This document shows positions 33,182 to 42,799 of a DNA stretch of 64,000 nucleotides, piece by piece. The DNA is taken from contig SVQA01000003.1 in assembly GCA_015065545.1 (NCBI GenBank), positions 1 through 64,000 of the forward strand. The letters are read 5' to 3'. The stretch is from Oscillospiraceae bacterium. GTDB lineage: Bacteria > Bacillota > Clostridia > Oscillospirales > Acutalibacteraceae. How positions within the stretch are numbered: the stretch's first letter is position 1; the number at the start of each line of letters is the position of its first letter. Position numbers and translations under genes: made by a program. Under the pieces are notes generated by a model that made no database searches, was not told the origin of the DNA, and saw only the letters and a program-made list of their open reading frames with translations.

Positions 33182-34162
33182 ATGGGCGAATCAGTAGTAA
33201 TTTCCAGCCGTATAAGACTGGCACGTAATCTTCGTGAGTATCCCTTCCCCTGCAGACTTGATGAGCAAGGCCGTCTGGAAGTATTAGAGAAAATCAAGAA
33301 GGCGGTAGAAGGTCTTTCTGAAGAATTTATTTTTGTTAATATGGAAGATTTGCCTGAGTACGGGGCAGTTTCTATGGTGGAAAGACACCTTATAAGCCCT
33401 GAGTTTGCAAAACCTCTTGCCGGCAGAGCCTTGGCGGTTTCAAAAGACGAGAGCATAAGCATTATGATTAACGAAGAGGATCACCTTCGTATTCAGGTTA
33501 TTAAGAGCGGTGCCGCTCTTAAAGAAGCTTATGAGATTGCAGATAAAATTGACAGAGAGCTCGATGCCGCACTTTCTTTTGCTTATGATAAAAAACTGGG
33601 TTACTTAACCCAGTGTCCCACTAATTTAGGCACAGGTATGAGAGCTTCTTTTATGATGCATCTTTGTGCACTTTCCGAGAGCAGAACTGTTCAGCGAATT
33701 GCAACCAATCTTACAAAGCTGGGCTTTGTAATAAGAGGAACCTACGGAGAGGGCTCTGAGTATTCAGGTGCACTCTATCAGATTAGCAATCAGATTACTC
33801 TTGGTATTTCCGAGGAGTCGGCAATTGACAATCTTATGAGTATCTGCGAACAGCTTTCCAACTCCGAGCTCCAGACAAGAGAAAAGCTTATGGAGAGTAT
33901 GGAGTATCAGGACAGATTAAGTCGCAGTATGGGAATACTTATGACAGCAAGGCTTATCTCACATCAGGAGGCAATGAGGCTTCTTTCCAATGTGCGTGTA
34001 GGTATTTGTGAGGGTATTATTGAGGATATAAGTCTCAATACCATAGATAAACTGATGATAATTATTCAGCCCGCAAGTCTTATGAGTATAGAGGGTAAAA
34101 AGCTTACACCTCAGGAGAGGGATATTGCAAGAGCAAAGCTAATTAAAAATTCTTTAAGATAA
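33182..34162 (+). CDS. mcsB: Protein arginine kinase McsB
   Basis: A 326-residue ATP:guanido phosphotransferase-like enzyme starting near VISSRIRLARNLREYPFP. It retains the catalytic lobe with the LGYLTQCPTNLGTGMRAS loop but lacks the phosphagen-kinase N-terminal domain, as in McsB. It phosphorylates arginines on CtsR and on proteins destined for ClpCP degradation. ATG 33182 lies one base after the mcsA stop, with GAGAGGGAG before it; the longer frame would overlap mcsA. Confidence 0.95.
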   Translation: MGESVVISSRIRLARNLREYPFPCRLDEQGRLEVLEKIKKAVEGLSEEFIFVNMEDLPEYGAVSMVERHLISPEFAKPLAGRALAVSKDESISIMINEEDHLRIQVIKSGAALKEAYEIADKIDRELDAALSFAYDKKLGYLTQCPTNLGTGMRASFMMHLCALSESRTVQRIATNLTKLGFVIRGTYGEGSEYSGALYQISNQITLGISEESAIDNLMSICEQLSNSELQTREKLMESMEYQDRLSRSMGILMTARLISHQEAMRLLSNVRVGICEGIIEDISLNTIDKLMIIIQPASLMSIEGKKLTPQERDIARAKLIKNSLR

Positions 34163-34251
34163 ATTCAATTCGGTGTTTTTCCCCATTGTTACAGACTATA
34201 TGAAAAATAGGTTACACGGTAACCAAGGTTAATTTGGAAGGAATGATAAGT

Positions 34252-36690
34252 ATGTACAATTTCAAAGGATTTACACAAAAAGCAAACGATGCCCTCAATC
34301 TTTCGATTGAGACGGCAGAAAATTTAGGCCACACATATATCGGTACAGAGCATCTTCTTCTGGGACTTTTTAAAGAGGGAACAGGGGTTGCGGCAACTGT
34401 GCTTTCAGAATGCGGATTTGACGGAGAAAAGTTCCTCAATAAAATTCGTGAAAGTATAGGAGTAGGCAGTAAAACAGTGCTTTCGCCGGATGATTTCACA
34501 CCCCGAACAAAAAGGGTGATGCAGGCGGCGGTGCTGGCATCTGCTAAAATTGGGCATAATTTTGTAGGCAGTGAGCATCTGCTTATTGCAATCTTAGCTG
34601 AAAGCGACAGCTATGCCGTAAGGTTTATGGAGGAAATATCGGTACAGCCGGAAGCGGTGAAAGAAGTGCTCAGGCAAAGTCTGGGCGGTGACAAAGAAAG
34701 CAATTCTGATATACCTCGTTGTGACGCAAAGGATAAGAGTTCCAAGCATAAAAACCTTAATCAGTTTGGCAGAGATTTGGTTGAGCTTGCAAGGTCAGGC
34801 GGTATAGACCCTGTTATCGGCAGGGAGGATGAGATAAACAGGGTTGTGCAGATACTTTCCCGCAGAACAAAAAACAATCCTGTGCTGATTGGTGAACCCG
34901 GTGTGGGTAAAACTGCAGTAGCCGAGGGACTTGCTCTTAAAATTGCACAGGGCGAGGTGCCCGAAATACTCAAAGATAAACGGGTGGTAAGCCTTGACCT
35001 GACAGGTATGATTGCAGGCACAAAATACAGAGGTGACTTTGAAGAAAGGATAAAGGGTGTAATCGAAGAGCTGAGATCGGCTAAGGATATTATTCTCTTT
35101 ATCGATGAGCTCCATACCATAGTTGGAGCAGGGTCAGCAGAAGGCTCTGCAGATGCGGCAAATATTTTGAAGCCCTCTCTTGCAAAGGGTGAGTTCAGAG
35201 TTATCGGTGCTACAACTCCTGCGGAGTATAGAAAATACATTGAAAAGGATGCAGCTCTTGAGCGAAGATTCCAGCCTGTGGATGTGTGCGAGCCTTCAAG
35301 GGATGAGGCGGTAGAAATTCTCAAAGGACTTCGTGACAGATACGAGGCTCATCACAAGGTAACAATTACAGACGACGCAATTGAGGCGGCTGTGGATTTA
35401 TCTTCACGATATATTGCAGACAGATATTTGCCCGATAAGGCAATTGACCTTATTGATGAGGCAGCATCAAAGGTGCGTCTTGATTCAATGACTGCGCCCG
35501 TAGATTTAAAGGAACTTGAAGAACGCATAGAAAATCTTGAAAAAGAAAAAAGCGAGGCAGTAAACGAGCAGGATTTTGAGAGAGCGGCGAAAGTCCGTGA
35601 TGAGCAAAAGACCCTTCGCGAAGAACTGTCACAGGCAAAGAGTGATTGGGAAGACAGTGTGTCTTCATCACACCTTCAGGTTACACGTCAGGAAATTTCA
35701 AAGACTGTTTCTGATTGGTCCAAAATACCTGTGTGTGAGCTTACAAAGGAAGAATCCGAACGACTTGTAAATTTAGAGGAGGAACTGCACAAACGTGTTA
35801 TAGGTCAGCATGAGGCAGTAACTGCTGTGGCAAAGGCGGTAAGACGAAGCCGAGCTGGACTCAAAGATCCAAAGAGACCCATAGGCTCATTTATCTTTCT
35901 TGGCCCGACTGGTGTAGGAAAAACCGAGCTTTGCAAGGCTTTGGCGCAGGCGATGTTCTCTGACGAGAGTGCCATGCTCAGACTTGATATGAGCGAGTAT
36001 ATGGAGAAGCACACAACCTCTAAGCTTATCGGCTCTCCTCCCGGTTACGTAGGCTTTGATGAGGGCGGTCAGCTTACAGAACGTGTACGCAGAAATCCTT
36101 ATTCCGTTATCCTTTTTGACGAAATAGAAAAAGCTCATCCCGATGTATTCAATATACTCCTTCAGATTCTGGAAGACGGCAGACTTACAGACTCAAAGGG
36201 ACGCACTGTAAACTTCAAGAATACGGTTATTATTATGACCTCAAATGTAGGAGCAAGACTTATAACCGATAAAAAAGCGACTCTCGGCTTCTCAAATGAC
36301 GAGGCAAAGGAACAAGAGAATATTAAAGAAAAAGTTATGGAGGAGCTGAAAAACCTGTTCCGTCCCGAGTTCCTTAACCGAGTTGATGAGATTATAGTTT
36401 TCTCAAAGCTTAGCCGAGAAGAAACCAAGGAGATTACCTCTTTAATGCTTAAAAATCTTTCAATCAGGCTGGAGGCTTTGGGTACAAAGCTTGAGTTTAC
36501 CGATGCGGCACTTGAGAGAATAGCAGAGGTAGGCTACGATGAGTCTTATGGTGCAAGACCCTTACGCCGTGCAATCACCACGCTTATCGAGGATCCCTTA
36601 TCCGAAAAACTTATAAGCTCAGAGCTTTTTGGTATCAGCACACTTTTGTGTGATTATAAAGACGGAGAGTTTGAATTTATATCCCGATAA
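34252..36690 (+). CDS. clpC: ATP-dependent Clp protease ATP-binding subunit ClpC
   Basis: An 812-residue AAA+ unfoldase. It has two Clp-N repeats (1-145), a first AAA domain with Walker A GEPGVGKT (214-221), a middle domain with a UVR motif (EQDFERAAKVRDEQ), a second AAA domain with GPTGVGKTE, and a C-terminal D2-small domain. It unfolds substrates for ClpP and is tuned by McsB/McsA. ATG 34252 fits GGAAGG at correct spacing. A short perfect hairpin, GGTTAC/GTAACC, lies at 34210-34224 between mcsB and clpC. No ClpP gene is nearby. Confidence 0.96.
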   Translation: MYNFKGFTQKANDALNLSIETAENLGHTYIGTEHLLLGLFKEGTGVAATVLSECGFDGEKFLNKIRESIGVGSKTVLSPDDFTPRTKRVMQAAVLASAKIGHNFVGSEHLLIAILAESDSYAVRFMEEISVQPEAVKEVLRQSLGGDKESNSDIPRCDAKDKSSKHKNLNQFGRDLVELARSGGIDPVIGREDEINRVVQILSRRTKNNPVLIGEPGVGKTAVAEGLALKIAQGEVPEILKDKRVVSLDLTGMIAGTKYRGDFEERIKGVIEELRSAKDIILFIDELHTIVGAGSAEGSADAANILKPSLAKGEFRVIGATTPAEYRKYIEKDAALERRFQPVDVCEPSRDEAVEILKGLRDRYEAHHKVTITDDAIEAAVDLSSRYIADRYLPDKAIDLIDEAASKVRLDSMTAPVDLKELEERIENLEKEKSEAVNEQDFERAAKVRDEQKTLREELSQAKSDWEDSVSSSHLQVTRQEISKTVSDWSKIPVCELTKEESERLVNLEEELHKRVIGQHEAVTAVAKAVRRSRAGLKDPKRPIGSFIFLGPTGVGKTELCKALAQAMFSDESAMLRLDMSEYMEKHTTSKLIGSPPGYVGFDEGGQLTERVRRNPYSVILFDEIEKAHPDVFNILLQILEDGRLTDSKGRTVNFKNTVIIMTSNVGARLITDKKATLGFSNDEAKEQENIKEKVMEELKNLFRPEFLNRVDEIIVFSKLSREETKEITSLMLKNLSIRLEALGTKLEFTDAALERIAEVGYDESYGARPLRRAITTLIEDPLSEKLISSELFGISTLLCDYKDGEFEFISR

Positions 36691-36692
36691 AA

Positions 36693-36724
36693 AAAGACAG
36701 CAAGATCTTAGTCTTGCTGTCTTT
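36693..36724 (+). terminator. Terminator of the ctsR-clpC operon
   Basis: AAAGACAGCAAGA (36693-36705) pairs perfectly with TCTTGCTGTCTTT (36712-36724), followed by AATTTT. Confidence 0.85.
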
Positions 36725-36734
36725 AATTTTACTA

Positions 36735-36763
36735 TTGCAAAATAATTAAAAACATAGTAAAAT
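36735..36763 (+). promoter_or_regulatory. Promoter for the lipoprotein gene
   Basis: TTGCAA (36735-36740) and TAAAAT (36758-36763) with a 17-base spacer, just after the clpC terminator. Confidence 0.65.
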
Positions 36764-36803
36764 ATATTTTAAAGTATTTTATAACATTTTGGAGTGCAGA
36801 TTT

Positions 36804-37538
36804 ATGAAAAGAATTTTAGCTTTATTATTTGTTTTACTTATGGTATTTTCTCTTGCGGCCTGCAAGAAGGTAGAGAATACTCCCAAGGGCCAGTACGATA
36901 CCAATGACCTTGGCTCTAACGATAAGGGTGGCGACGATTATATTGTAGCAATTACAGCTTATGACAGAGCAAGATATTTCTACAGCGAGTATGAAAAGCT
37001 CTTTAAGAAATACGGCGAAGCAAAGCTTGAAGACGGCAACCTTAAGGGTGTTGCTGTTGTAAGACTTCTTGACTTTATGGGTAACGGCAACCTCAATATG
37101 TATATTGCTTATGCAGACGGAAGCAAGCCTTATGTAAACAAGCAGATGGTTTTCGGCTTTGATAACGGAGGTTCCGTTCTTGTTGGCGATCCTTATGTTA
37201 AGAAAGAGGGCGGTTCTGTAAGCGAAGATATCACATCTCTTGCTACCGCAGATGCGAAGAATCCTTCTGTTTGGCTTTATACTGCAACTACAGGCAGAGG
37301 ATACATTGTCAGCGGTGACAATATGACAGAAGCTCCTTCCTTTAACACATACTTCCAGATGTACGAGGGCGAAAAGACCTATAACTTCAAAGAAGAAAAA
37401 GGTGCTGTTTCCGGCGGTACATTCGAGAAGATTGACCTTACAGGTCTTAATGACGAAGCCTTTGATACAATCGCAGAGCGTACACAGAAGGTTGTAGACA
37501 GTCTTAAAGTTACTGCACAGAATAAGCCCGCTAAATAA
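36804..37538 (+). CDS. Lipoprotein of unknown function
   Basis: A 244-residue secreted lipoprotein. The signal peptide MKRILALLFVLLMVFSLAAC has the lipobox LAAC (lipidated Cys20). A short Gly/Asp/Asn-rich linker and an alpha/beta domain without recognisable catalytic motif follow. ATG 36804 is chosen because GGAG lies at 36791-36794 and the signal peptide then begins correctly. It is a monocistronic unit with its own promoter and a strong terminator. I recognise no family. Confidence 0.82.
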   Translation: MKRILALLFVLLMVFSLAACKKVENTPKGQYDTNDLGSNDKGGDDYIVAITAYDRARYFYSEYEKLFKKYGEAKLEDGNLKGVAVVRLLDFMGNGNLNMYIAYADGSKPYVNKQMVFGFDNGGSVLVGDPYVKKEGGSVSEDITSLATADAKNPSVWLYTATTGRGYIVSGDNMTEAPSFNTYFQMYEGEKTYNFKEEKGAVSGGTFEKIDLTGLNDEAFDTIAERTQKVVDSLKVTAQNKPAK

Positions 37539-37555
37539 TAATCTTAATAAAAGAT

Positions 37556-37588
37556 AAGTCCCGAGAGTTTTAATTCTCGGGACTTTTT
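37556..37588. terminator. Bidirectional terminator between lipoprotein gene and his operon
   Basis: AAGTCCCGAGA (37556-37566) pairs with TCTCGGGACTT (37575-37585) with T tracts on both strands; it also ends the convergent histidine operon. Confidence 0.9.
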
Positions 37589-38399
37589 ATATACTAATGT
37601 ATTCGGTTTTGCCGTTTGTGAGGTAAGCAATTCGTTTGAATCCGCATTCTTTTATAAGATTTACGGTGCTTTCAAAAGCAAAGCCTAAATTATTTCTATT
37701 GTGGCAATCACTTGTCAGGATTACGTCACATCCCTTTTCGTTTATATATCGAAGCATCTGAGCTTCTGGGTAGGGGGTTGTACGATACCCTCTTGAGATT
37801 GCACCTGTGTTTACCTCAAAGAGTACATTTTCTTTTGCGAGCTTGTCGATTGCTCTCTTTGCTGCTTTAATATATCGGGGATGACCTGTGTCAAATAGTT
37901 GTTCATCTTCCTGAAATTTAAGGAGCAAATCAAAGTGTCCTATTATATCTGCATCTGTTTTGTTTTTTACATCTGCTACAAGACTATAATACTCTTCTGC
38001 AAGTAAAAGAGAATCTCCGCCAAAATGCTTTTCAATACCCTGTTTAAGTGAGGCGACGGTATCATCCATAAATACAAAACCATCAGAAACCTTTATTCCG
38101 TGCACAGAGCCGATTACATAGTCATAGTCGGATTTGCACAAAGGCTCGCTATAGTAGTCCTGCTCAAGCCCTAAAAGGATTTCGATTTTATCTTTATATT
38201 TTTCTTTAAGCCTTGTAATCTCCTTTTTATAGATTGCAAGGTTTTCTTTTGTCATACACCAGTATTCGCTGTAAAGAGGAGAATGACCAGAAAAGCCTAT
38301 GGTAGAAAACCCCTTCTCTATAGCAGAGAGCACTATTTCTTCTGGTGAGTCTTTACCGTCACAGAGGTTTGTATGGATGTGATAATCTCTTTTTATCAT
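37587..38399 (-). CDS. hisJ: Histidinol-phosphatase, PHP family
   Basis: A 270-residue PHP-fold metal-dependent phosphatase. The opening motif DYHIHTNLCDG supplies HxH metal ligands; GHSPLYSEY, GSVHG, GHFDLLLK and SDCHNRNNLG supply the others. It removes phosphate from histidinol-phosphate. It is the last gene of the his operon and overlaps hisIE by 4 bases, supporting this role over generic PHP activities. Confidence 0.92.
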   Translation of the reverse strand: MIKRDYHIHTNLCDGKDSPEEIVLSAIEKGFSTIGFSGHSPLYSEYWCMTKENLAIYKKEITRLKEKYKDKIEILLGLEQDYYSEPLCKSDYDYVIGSVHGIKVSDGFVFMDDTVASLKQGIEKHFGGDSLLLAEEYYSLVADVKNKTDADIIGHFDLLLKFQEDEQLFDTGHPRYIKAAKRAIDKLAKENVLFEVNTGAISRGYRTTPYPEAQMLRYINEKGCDVILTSDCHNRNNLGFAFESTVNLIKECGFKRIAYLTNGKTEYISI

Positions 38400-39043
38400 A
38401 CCATTTTTTCCTGTTTTACCTTGTGGTCGATAACGTGTCTTGAGCCAAGCTCTTTTCTGATGTCCTCAACAGAAATGCCCATCTCGACCATAAGTACCAT
38501 TACGTGATAAGCAAGGTCTGCAATTTCGTAAACGGTTTCTGCTCTGTCCTCTTTGCAGGCACCGATGATAACCTCTGTACATTCCTCTCCAACCTTCTTG
38601 AGAATCTTATCAAGACCCTTCTGGAAGAGGTAGGTGGTATAGGAGCCTTCGGGGAGGTTTTCTTTTCTACCCATGAGAAGCTCGTAAAGGCTTTCGATTT
38701 TGAAGCCCTCTGCCTCGTCACCTTCAAATACAAGATTATTGAAGCAGGAGTCTGTGCCTGTGTGGCAGGCAGGACCGTCTTTTCTGACTCTTACGGTAAG
38801 TGCATCGTTGTCGCAGTCTGCGGTAATGGAAACGATATGCTGGTAGTTACCGCTTGTTTCACCCTTGAGCCAAAGCTCCTGTCGGGAGCGGCTATAAAAA
38901 CAGGTAAGACCCTTCTCCATGGAAATCTGAAGGCTTTCGCGATTCATATATGCAAGGGTCAGAACCTTCTCTGTGTCTGCGTCCACAACGATTGCAGGAA
39001 TAAGCCCCTTTTCGTCGAATTTAAGAGTGTTTATATCAAACAT
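38396..39043 (-). CDS. hisIE: Phosphoribosyl-AMP cyclohydrolase / phosphoribosyl-ATP pyrophosphatase
   Basis: A fused protein of about 215 residues. HisI comes first, with the zinc and active-site region CFYSRSRQELWLKGETSGN and DGPACHTG. The HisE all-alpha pyrophosphohydrolase follows from about residue 120, with GEECTEVIIGACKE. It performs steps 2 and 3 of histidine synthesis. The ATG at 39043 is used; an in-frame ATG at 39052 overlapping hisF (ATGA) is equally possible. Confidence 0.94.
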   Translation of the reverse strand: MFDINTLKFDEKGLIPAIVVDADTEKVLTLAYMNRESLQISMEKGLTCFYSRSRQELWLKGETSGNYQHIVSITADCDNDALTVRVRKDGPACHTGTDSCFNNLVFEGDEAEGFKIESLYELLMGRKENLPEGSYTTYLFQKGLDKILKKVGEECTEVIIGACKEDRAETVYEIADLAYHVMVLMVEMGISVEDIRKELGSRHVIDHKVKQEKMV

Positions 39044-39048
39044 AATAA

Positions 39049-39807
39049 TCATAACCTCACATTTATATTGTTGTCTCTGAGTACTTTTTTTAGGTCGGGA
39101 ATCCTAACCTCGCCGAAGTGGAAGATTGAAGCCGCCAGACCTGCGTCAACCTTGGGCAGAGTGTTAAAAAGCTCTACAAAGTCATCTATCTTACCTGCAC
39201 CACCCGAGGCAATAACAGGAACGTTTACCACATCGGAAACAGCTTTTAGCATCTCAAGGTCAAAGCCTCCCTTAACTCCGTCAGTATCGATAGAGTTAAG
39301 TACAACCTCGCCTGCACCTCGCTCAACACAGGATTTTATCCAGCTTATAGCCTCCATACCTGTGTTCTCTCTGCCACCTTTTGCGAATACACGGAACACT
39401 CCGTCTACTCGTTTTACATCAGCGGAAATTACAACACACTGGTCGCCGTATTTCTTGGCGGCTTCGGTAATAAGCTCGGGATTTCTTATAGCACCTGAGT
39501 TAACGGATACCTTGTCGGCACCACATTTGAGCACACGGTCAAAGTCGTCAAGAGTGTTGATGCCGCCGCCTACTGTAAGCGGAATGAAGATTGTTTTTGC
39601 AACCTCGCGGAGAATATCGGTGAAGAGGGCTCTGCCTTCGGCTGAAGCTGTAATGTCGTAGAATACAAGCTCGTCAGCACCGCATTCGCTGTAGTAACGT
39701 CCAAGCTCAACGGGGGAGGAAACATCAGAAAGTCCCTCGAAATTTACACCCTTTACAACTCGTCCGTTTTTAACATCAAGACAGGGAATAATTCTTTTTG
39801 TAATCAT
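39049..39807 (-). CDS. hisF: Imidazole glycerol phosphate synthase subunit HisF
   Basis: A 252-residue (beta-alpha)8 barrel cyclase. RIIPCLDVKNGRVVKGVNFEG and the half-barrel repeats VGGGIN and ASGGAG are present. With HisH it makes IGP and AICAR from PRFAR. It overlaps hisA by 4 bases. Confidence 0.97.
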   Translation of the reverse strand: MITKRIIPCLDVKNGRVVKGVNFEGLSDVSSPVELGRYYSECGADELVFYDITASAEGRALFTDILREVAKTIFIPLTVGGGINTLDDFDRVLKCGADKVSVNSGAIRNPELITEAAKKYGDQCVVISADVKRVDGVFRVFAKGGRENTGMEAISWIKSCVERGAGEVVLNSIDTDGVKGGFDLEMLKAVSDVVNVPVIASGGAGKIDDFVELFNTLPKVDAGLAASIFHFGEVRIPDLKKVLRDNNINVRL

Positions 39808-40517
39808 CTTGCTACCTCGATTGCTTCTTTAAGATCGATGGCTCCGATATAGTATGCTTTGCCGATAATTGCACCGTAAAGGTTCATTTCGCTGAGTGTC
39901 TTTATATCTTCGATAGAGGAAACACCGCCCGAAGCCACAAGGTCGATGCTGAATTTTTCACCCAGAGCTTTGTAGAGGGAGTTGTTACTGCCCTGCATAG
40001 CACCATCTCTGGAGATGTCTGTGCAAATAACGGTTTTAACACCGAGAGACTCCATCTTTGACATAAAATCATCGGCAGTGATGGCAGATTTTTCTGTCCA
40101 GCCCTTAATTGCCACAAAACCGTCTTTAAGGTCAACACCGACTGCAACCTTGTCGCCGAAAAGAGAGAGAGCTTCCTTGAGGAAATCCTCGTTTTCAACT
40201 GCGGCAGTACCAAGGATAATTCTGTCAACACCGATGTCAATATATGCTTTTGCGATTTCAATACTACGGATACCACCGCCGATTTCTGTGAAAAGGTCTG
40301 TGTTATCCACAATTTTCTTTATGGTTTCAAGGTTTGTAGGCTTACCTGCTTTTGCACCCTCAAGGTCTACAAGGTGGAGGTGACGAGCGCCTGCTTTCTC
40401 AAATTTACGAGCAACTTCCAAGGGCTCGTTACTGTAAACGGTCATCTGGTTGTAGTCGCCCTTGAAAAGCCTTACAGCCTTGCCGTCATACAAATCTATT
40501 GCAGGAAAAATATTCAT
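39804..40517 (-). CDS. hisA: ProFAR isomerase HisA
   Basis: A 237-residue (beta-alpha)8 barrel isomerase. FPAIDLYDGKAVRLFKGDY at the start and EIGGGIRS and ASGGVSS phosphate-binding loops are present. It converts ProFAR to PRFAR. Coupled to hisF and 18 bases after hisH. Confidence 0.96.
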   Translation of the reverse strand: MNIFPAIDLYDGKAVRLFKGDYNQMTVYSNEPLEVARKFEKAGARHLHLVDLEGAKAGKPTNLETIKKIVDNTDLFTEIGGGIRSIEIAKAYIDIGVDRIILGTAAVENEDFLKEALSLFGDKVAVGVDLKDGFVAIKGWTEKSAITADDFMSKMESLGVKTVICTDISRDGAMQGSNNSLYKALGEKFSIDLVASGGVSSIEDIKTLSEMNLYGAIIGKAYYIGAIDLKEAIEVAR

Positions 40518-40535
40518 AATAACCTCGTTTTAAGT

Positions 40536-41150
40536 TTATTTGCAAAGTGCAGAGAAGGAACTAAGAATCTTCATTCCAACCTCTCCGCTTTTTTCGGGAT
40601 GGAATTGACAGCCGTAAACATTATCTTTGAATACTGCGGCAGTAAGCTCTTTGCCGTATTCTGTAGTAGCACACAGAGAATCATCGCAACCTTCTGCATA
40701 GTAGGAATGAACAAAGTAAACACAGTTATCTTTTCCGAGTTTTTCAAAGAGAGGACATTCCTTTGTAATGTGCAGGGCATTCCAACCGATGTGGGGAATT
40801 TTAAGCTCTGCAGGGATAGAGTGAAGCATAGGCACAACCTGACCATTTAAAAGTCCTAAGCCTTCGTGCTCGCCATACTCAAAGCTTTTTTCAAAGAGAA
40901 GCTGCATACCGAGGCAGATACCCATAAGAGGCTTACCCTTTGCGGCTTCTTCTTTTACAAACTCGTCCAGCTTGTTTTCTTTGAGTTTTGCGATTGCATC
41001 CTCAAATGCACCAACGCCGGGGAGAATAAGTCCATCAGCTTCTCTTAATTCTAATTTATTGCCCGAGACAAAAACTTCTTCACCGATGGCCTCGAAAGAG
41101 GATTTGAGCGAGAAGAGATTGCCCACGCCGTAATCAATAATACCAATCAT
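40536..41150 (-). CDS. hisH: Imidazole glycerol phosphate synthase glutaminase subunit HisH
   Basis: A 204-residue class I glutamine amidotransferase. The nucleophile motif GICLGMQLLFE is near residues 77-87, and the catalytic FHPEKSG lies near the C terminus. It supplies ammonia to HisF. It overlaps hisB by one base. Confidence 0.96.
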   Translation of the reverse strand: MIGIIDYGVGNLFSLKSSFEAIGEEVFVSGNKLELREADGLILPGVGAFEDAIAKLKENKLDEFVKEEAAKGKPLMGICLGMQLLFEKSFEYGEHEGLGLLNGQVVPMLHSIPAELKIPHIGWNALHITKECPLFEKLGKDNCVYFVHSYYAEGCDDSLCATTEYGKELTAAVFKDNVYGCQFHPEKSGEVGMKILSSFSALCK

Positions 41151-41737
41151 CAGATAACACCTTTTGTAGAGGGAATTTCATCACCGAGAGCGGGGTCGAT
41201 AGCAACCGCTGCTTTAAGTGTACGGGCAACAGATTTAAATACACCCTCTGCAATGTGGTGGGAATTGCTTCCTGCCATTTTTCTTATGTGCAGAGCCATA
41301 GGGCAGTTTCTTACGAATGCCTGAAAGAACTCCTCGATAAGTTCTGCGTCGAAGGTACCGATTTTTTCGGTAGGGTAATCAACATCGTAGCAAAGACAGC
41401 TTCTGCCGGAAATATCAACAGCTGTGAGAATAAGTGATTCGTCCATAGGCAGAGTTGTACTTGCATAGCGGTTGATGCCTCTTTTTGCACCGAGTGCCTC
41501 GCAGAGTGCTTGACCTAAACAAATGCCGATATCCTCAGCAGAGTGGTGGTCGTCAACCTGTATGTCACCCAGGCAGGTGAGTGTCAGATCGAATCTTGAG
41601 TGAGCGGCAAAGAGTGTCAGCATGTGGTCAAGAAAACCTACACCTGAACACACATTGGATTTACCTGTACCGTCAAGCTTTAATGTAAGAGTAATGTTGG
41701 TTTCCGCAGTTTTGCGTTCAATAACACTTGTTCTCAT
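41150..41737 (-). CDS. hisB: Imidazoleglycerol-phosphate dehydratase
   Basis: A 195-residue monofunctional IGPD without a fused phosphatase. Metal-binding motifs DHHSAEDIGICLGQA and GSNSHHIAEGVFKSVARTL (HHxxE) are present, as is GVGFLDHM at the start. The separate PHP phosphatase downstream fits the absence of an N-terminal HAD domain. Confidence 0.96.
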   Translation of the reverse strand: MRTSVIERKTAETNITLTLKLDGTGKSNVCSGVGFLDHMLTLFAAHSRFDLTLTCLGDIQVDDHHSAEDIGICLGQALCEALGAKRGINRYASTTLPMDESLILTAVDISGRSCLCYDVDYPTEKIGTFDAELIEEFFQAFVRNCPMALHIRKMAGSNSHHIAEGVFKSVARTLKAAVAIDPALGDEIPSTKGVI

Positions 41738-41740
41738 AAT

Positions 41741-42799
41741 TCATTCTCCTTTGAGTATTTCCTTTATGGCGTCTATCATTGTGTCCATCTGCTTAAGTGT
41801 ACCGATTGTGATACGGTTAAACTCACAGATGCGCTCTTTAGTAAAATGCCTTACAAGGATGCGGCGGCTTTTGAGCTCTGTGTAAAGCTTTTCGCCGCTT
41901 ATTTTATTATGTTTTGCAAAGAGAAAGTTGGAGGAAGAGGAAAGTACCTCAAAACCTAATTCCTCAAGTTTTTCTTTAGTGTATTCTCTTACACTCATAA
42001 TCTCTTTGCATTTTTCTGTGTAATAGTCCTCTGCATCAACGGTTGCCTCACCCAAAGCACAGGTTAAGCGGTTGATGTTATAGGGGTTTGTAGAGAATTT
42101 AATTCTCATAAGGTCTTCGACAAGACCCTTTGCTCCGATTGCGTAGCCAAGTCTTGCACCTGCCATAGAGCGGGATTTTGAGAAGGTACGTACTGTCAGC
42201 AGGTTGTCATATTTTTCTATAAGCTTGTAAGCGGAGTTTCCGCCAAAGTCAACATAAGCCTCGTCGATAACTACAACCGAGTCGGGATTGGATTTAATAA
42301 TCTCCTCAATCTCCCATAAAGGTCTTGAGTCACCTGTGGGAGCATTGGGGTTTGCAATTACAATTAATTTGTTCCTGCCCAGGTAGTCCTTGTAGTCAAC
42401 AGTAAAGTCCTCTCTTAAGGGTATTTCCTCATATTCAACACCGTGAAGCTCTGCAAATACTGTGTAGAATCCGTAGGTAATATCGGGGAACAAAGCGCCG
42501 TTATGACCAAATGCCATAAAGGCAAAGTTCAGAATATCGTCGGAGCCGTTGGAGAGAAAGATGTTTTCTTTTTCTACTCCGTATAGCTTTGCAAGCTTTT
42601 CTTTTAAGGTGCAAAGTGTTGGGTCGGAGTAAAGCCTAAGATTCTCCACATCCTGCTTTGTAAGTAAATCTACAACAGCAGGGGCAGGAGGGAAGGGAGA
42701 TTCGTTTGTATTGAGCTTAATGTATTCTCCGTCCTTGGGCTGCTCACCGGGGGTGTAGACTTCAAGACTTTTATAATTTTCTTTTAAGAATCTGCTCAT
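41741..42799 (-). CDS. hisC: Histidinol-phosphate aminotransferase
   Basis: A 352-residue class I/II PLP aminotransferase. LNTNESPFPP is at the N terminus, SNGSDDIL, VVIDEAYVDFGG, and the PLP-Lys motif FSKSRSMAGARLGYA follow. It converts imidazole acetol phosphate to histidinol phosphate. It overlaps hisD by 4 bases. Confidence 0.96.
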   Translation of the reverse strand: MSRFLKENYKSLEVYTPGEQPKDGEYIKLNTNESPFPPAPAVVDLLTKQDVENLRLYSDPTLCTLKEKLAKLYGVEKENIFLSNGSDDILNFAFMAFGHNGALFPDITYGFYTVFAELHGVEYEEIPLREDFTVDYKDYLGRNKLIVIANPNAPTGDSRPLWEIEEIIKSNPDSVVVIDEAYVDFGGNSAYKLIEKYDNLLTVRTFSKSRSMAGARLGYAIGAKGLVEDLMRIKFSTNPYNINRLTCALGEATVDAEDYYTEKCKEIMSVREYTKEKLEELGFEVLSSSSNFLFAKHNKISGEKLYTELKSRRILVRHFTKERICEFNRITIGTLKQMDTMIDAIKEILKGE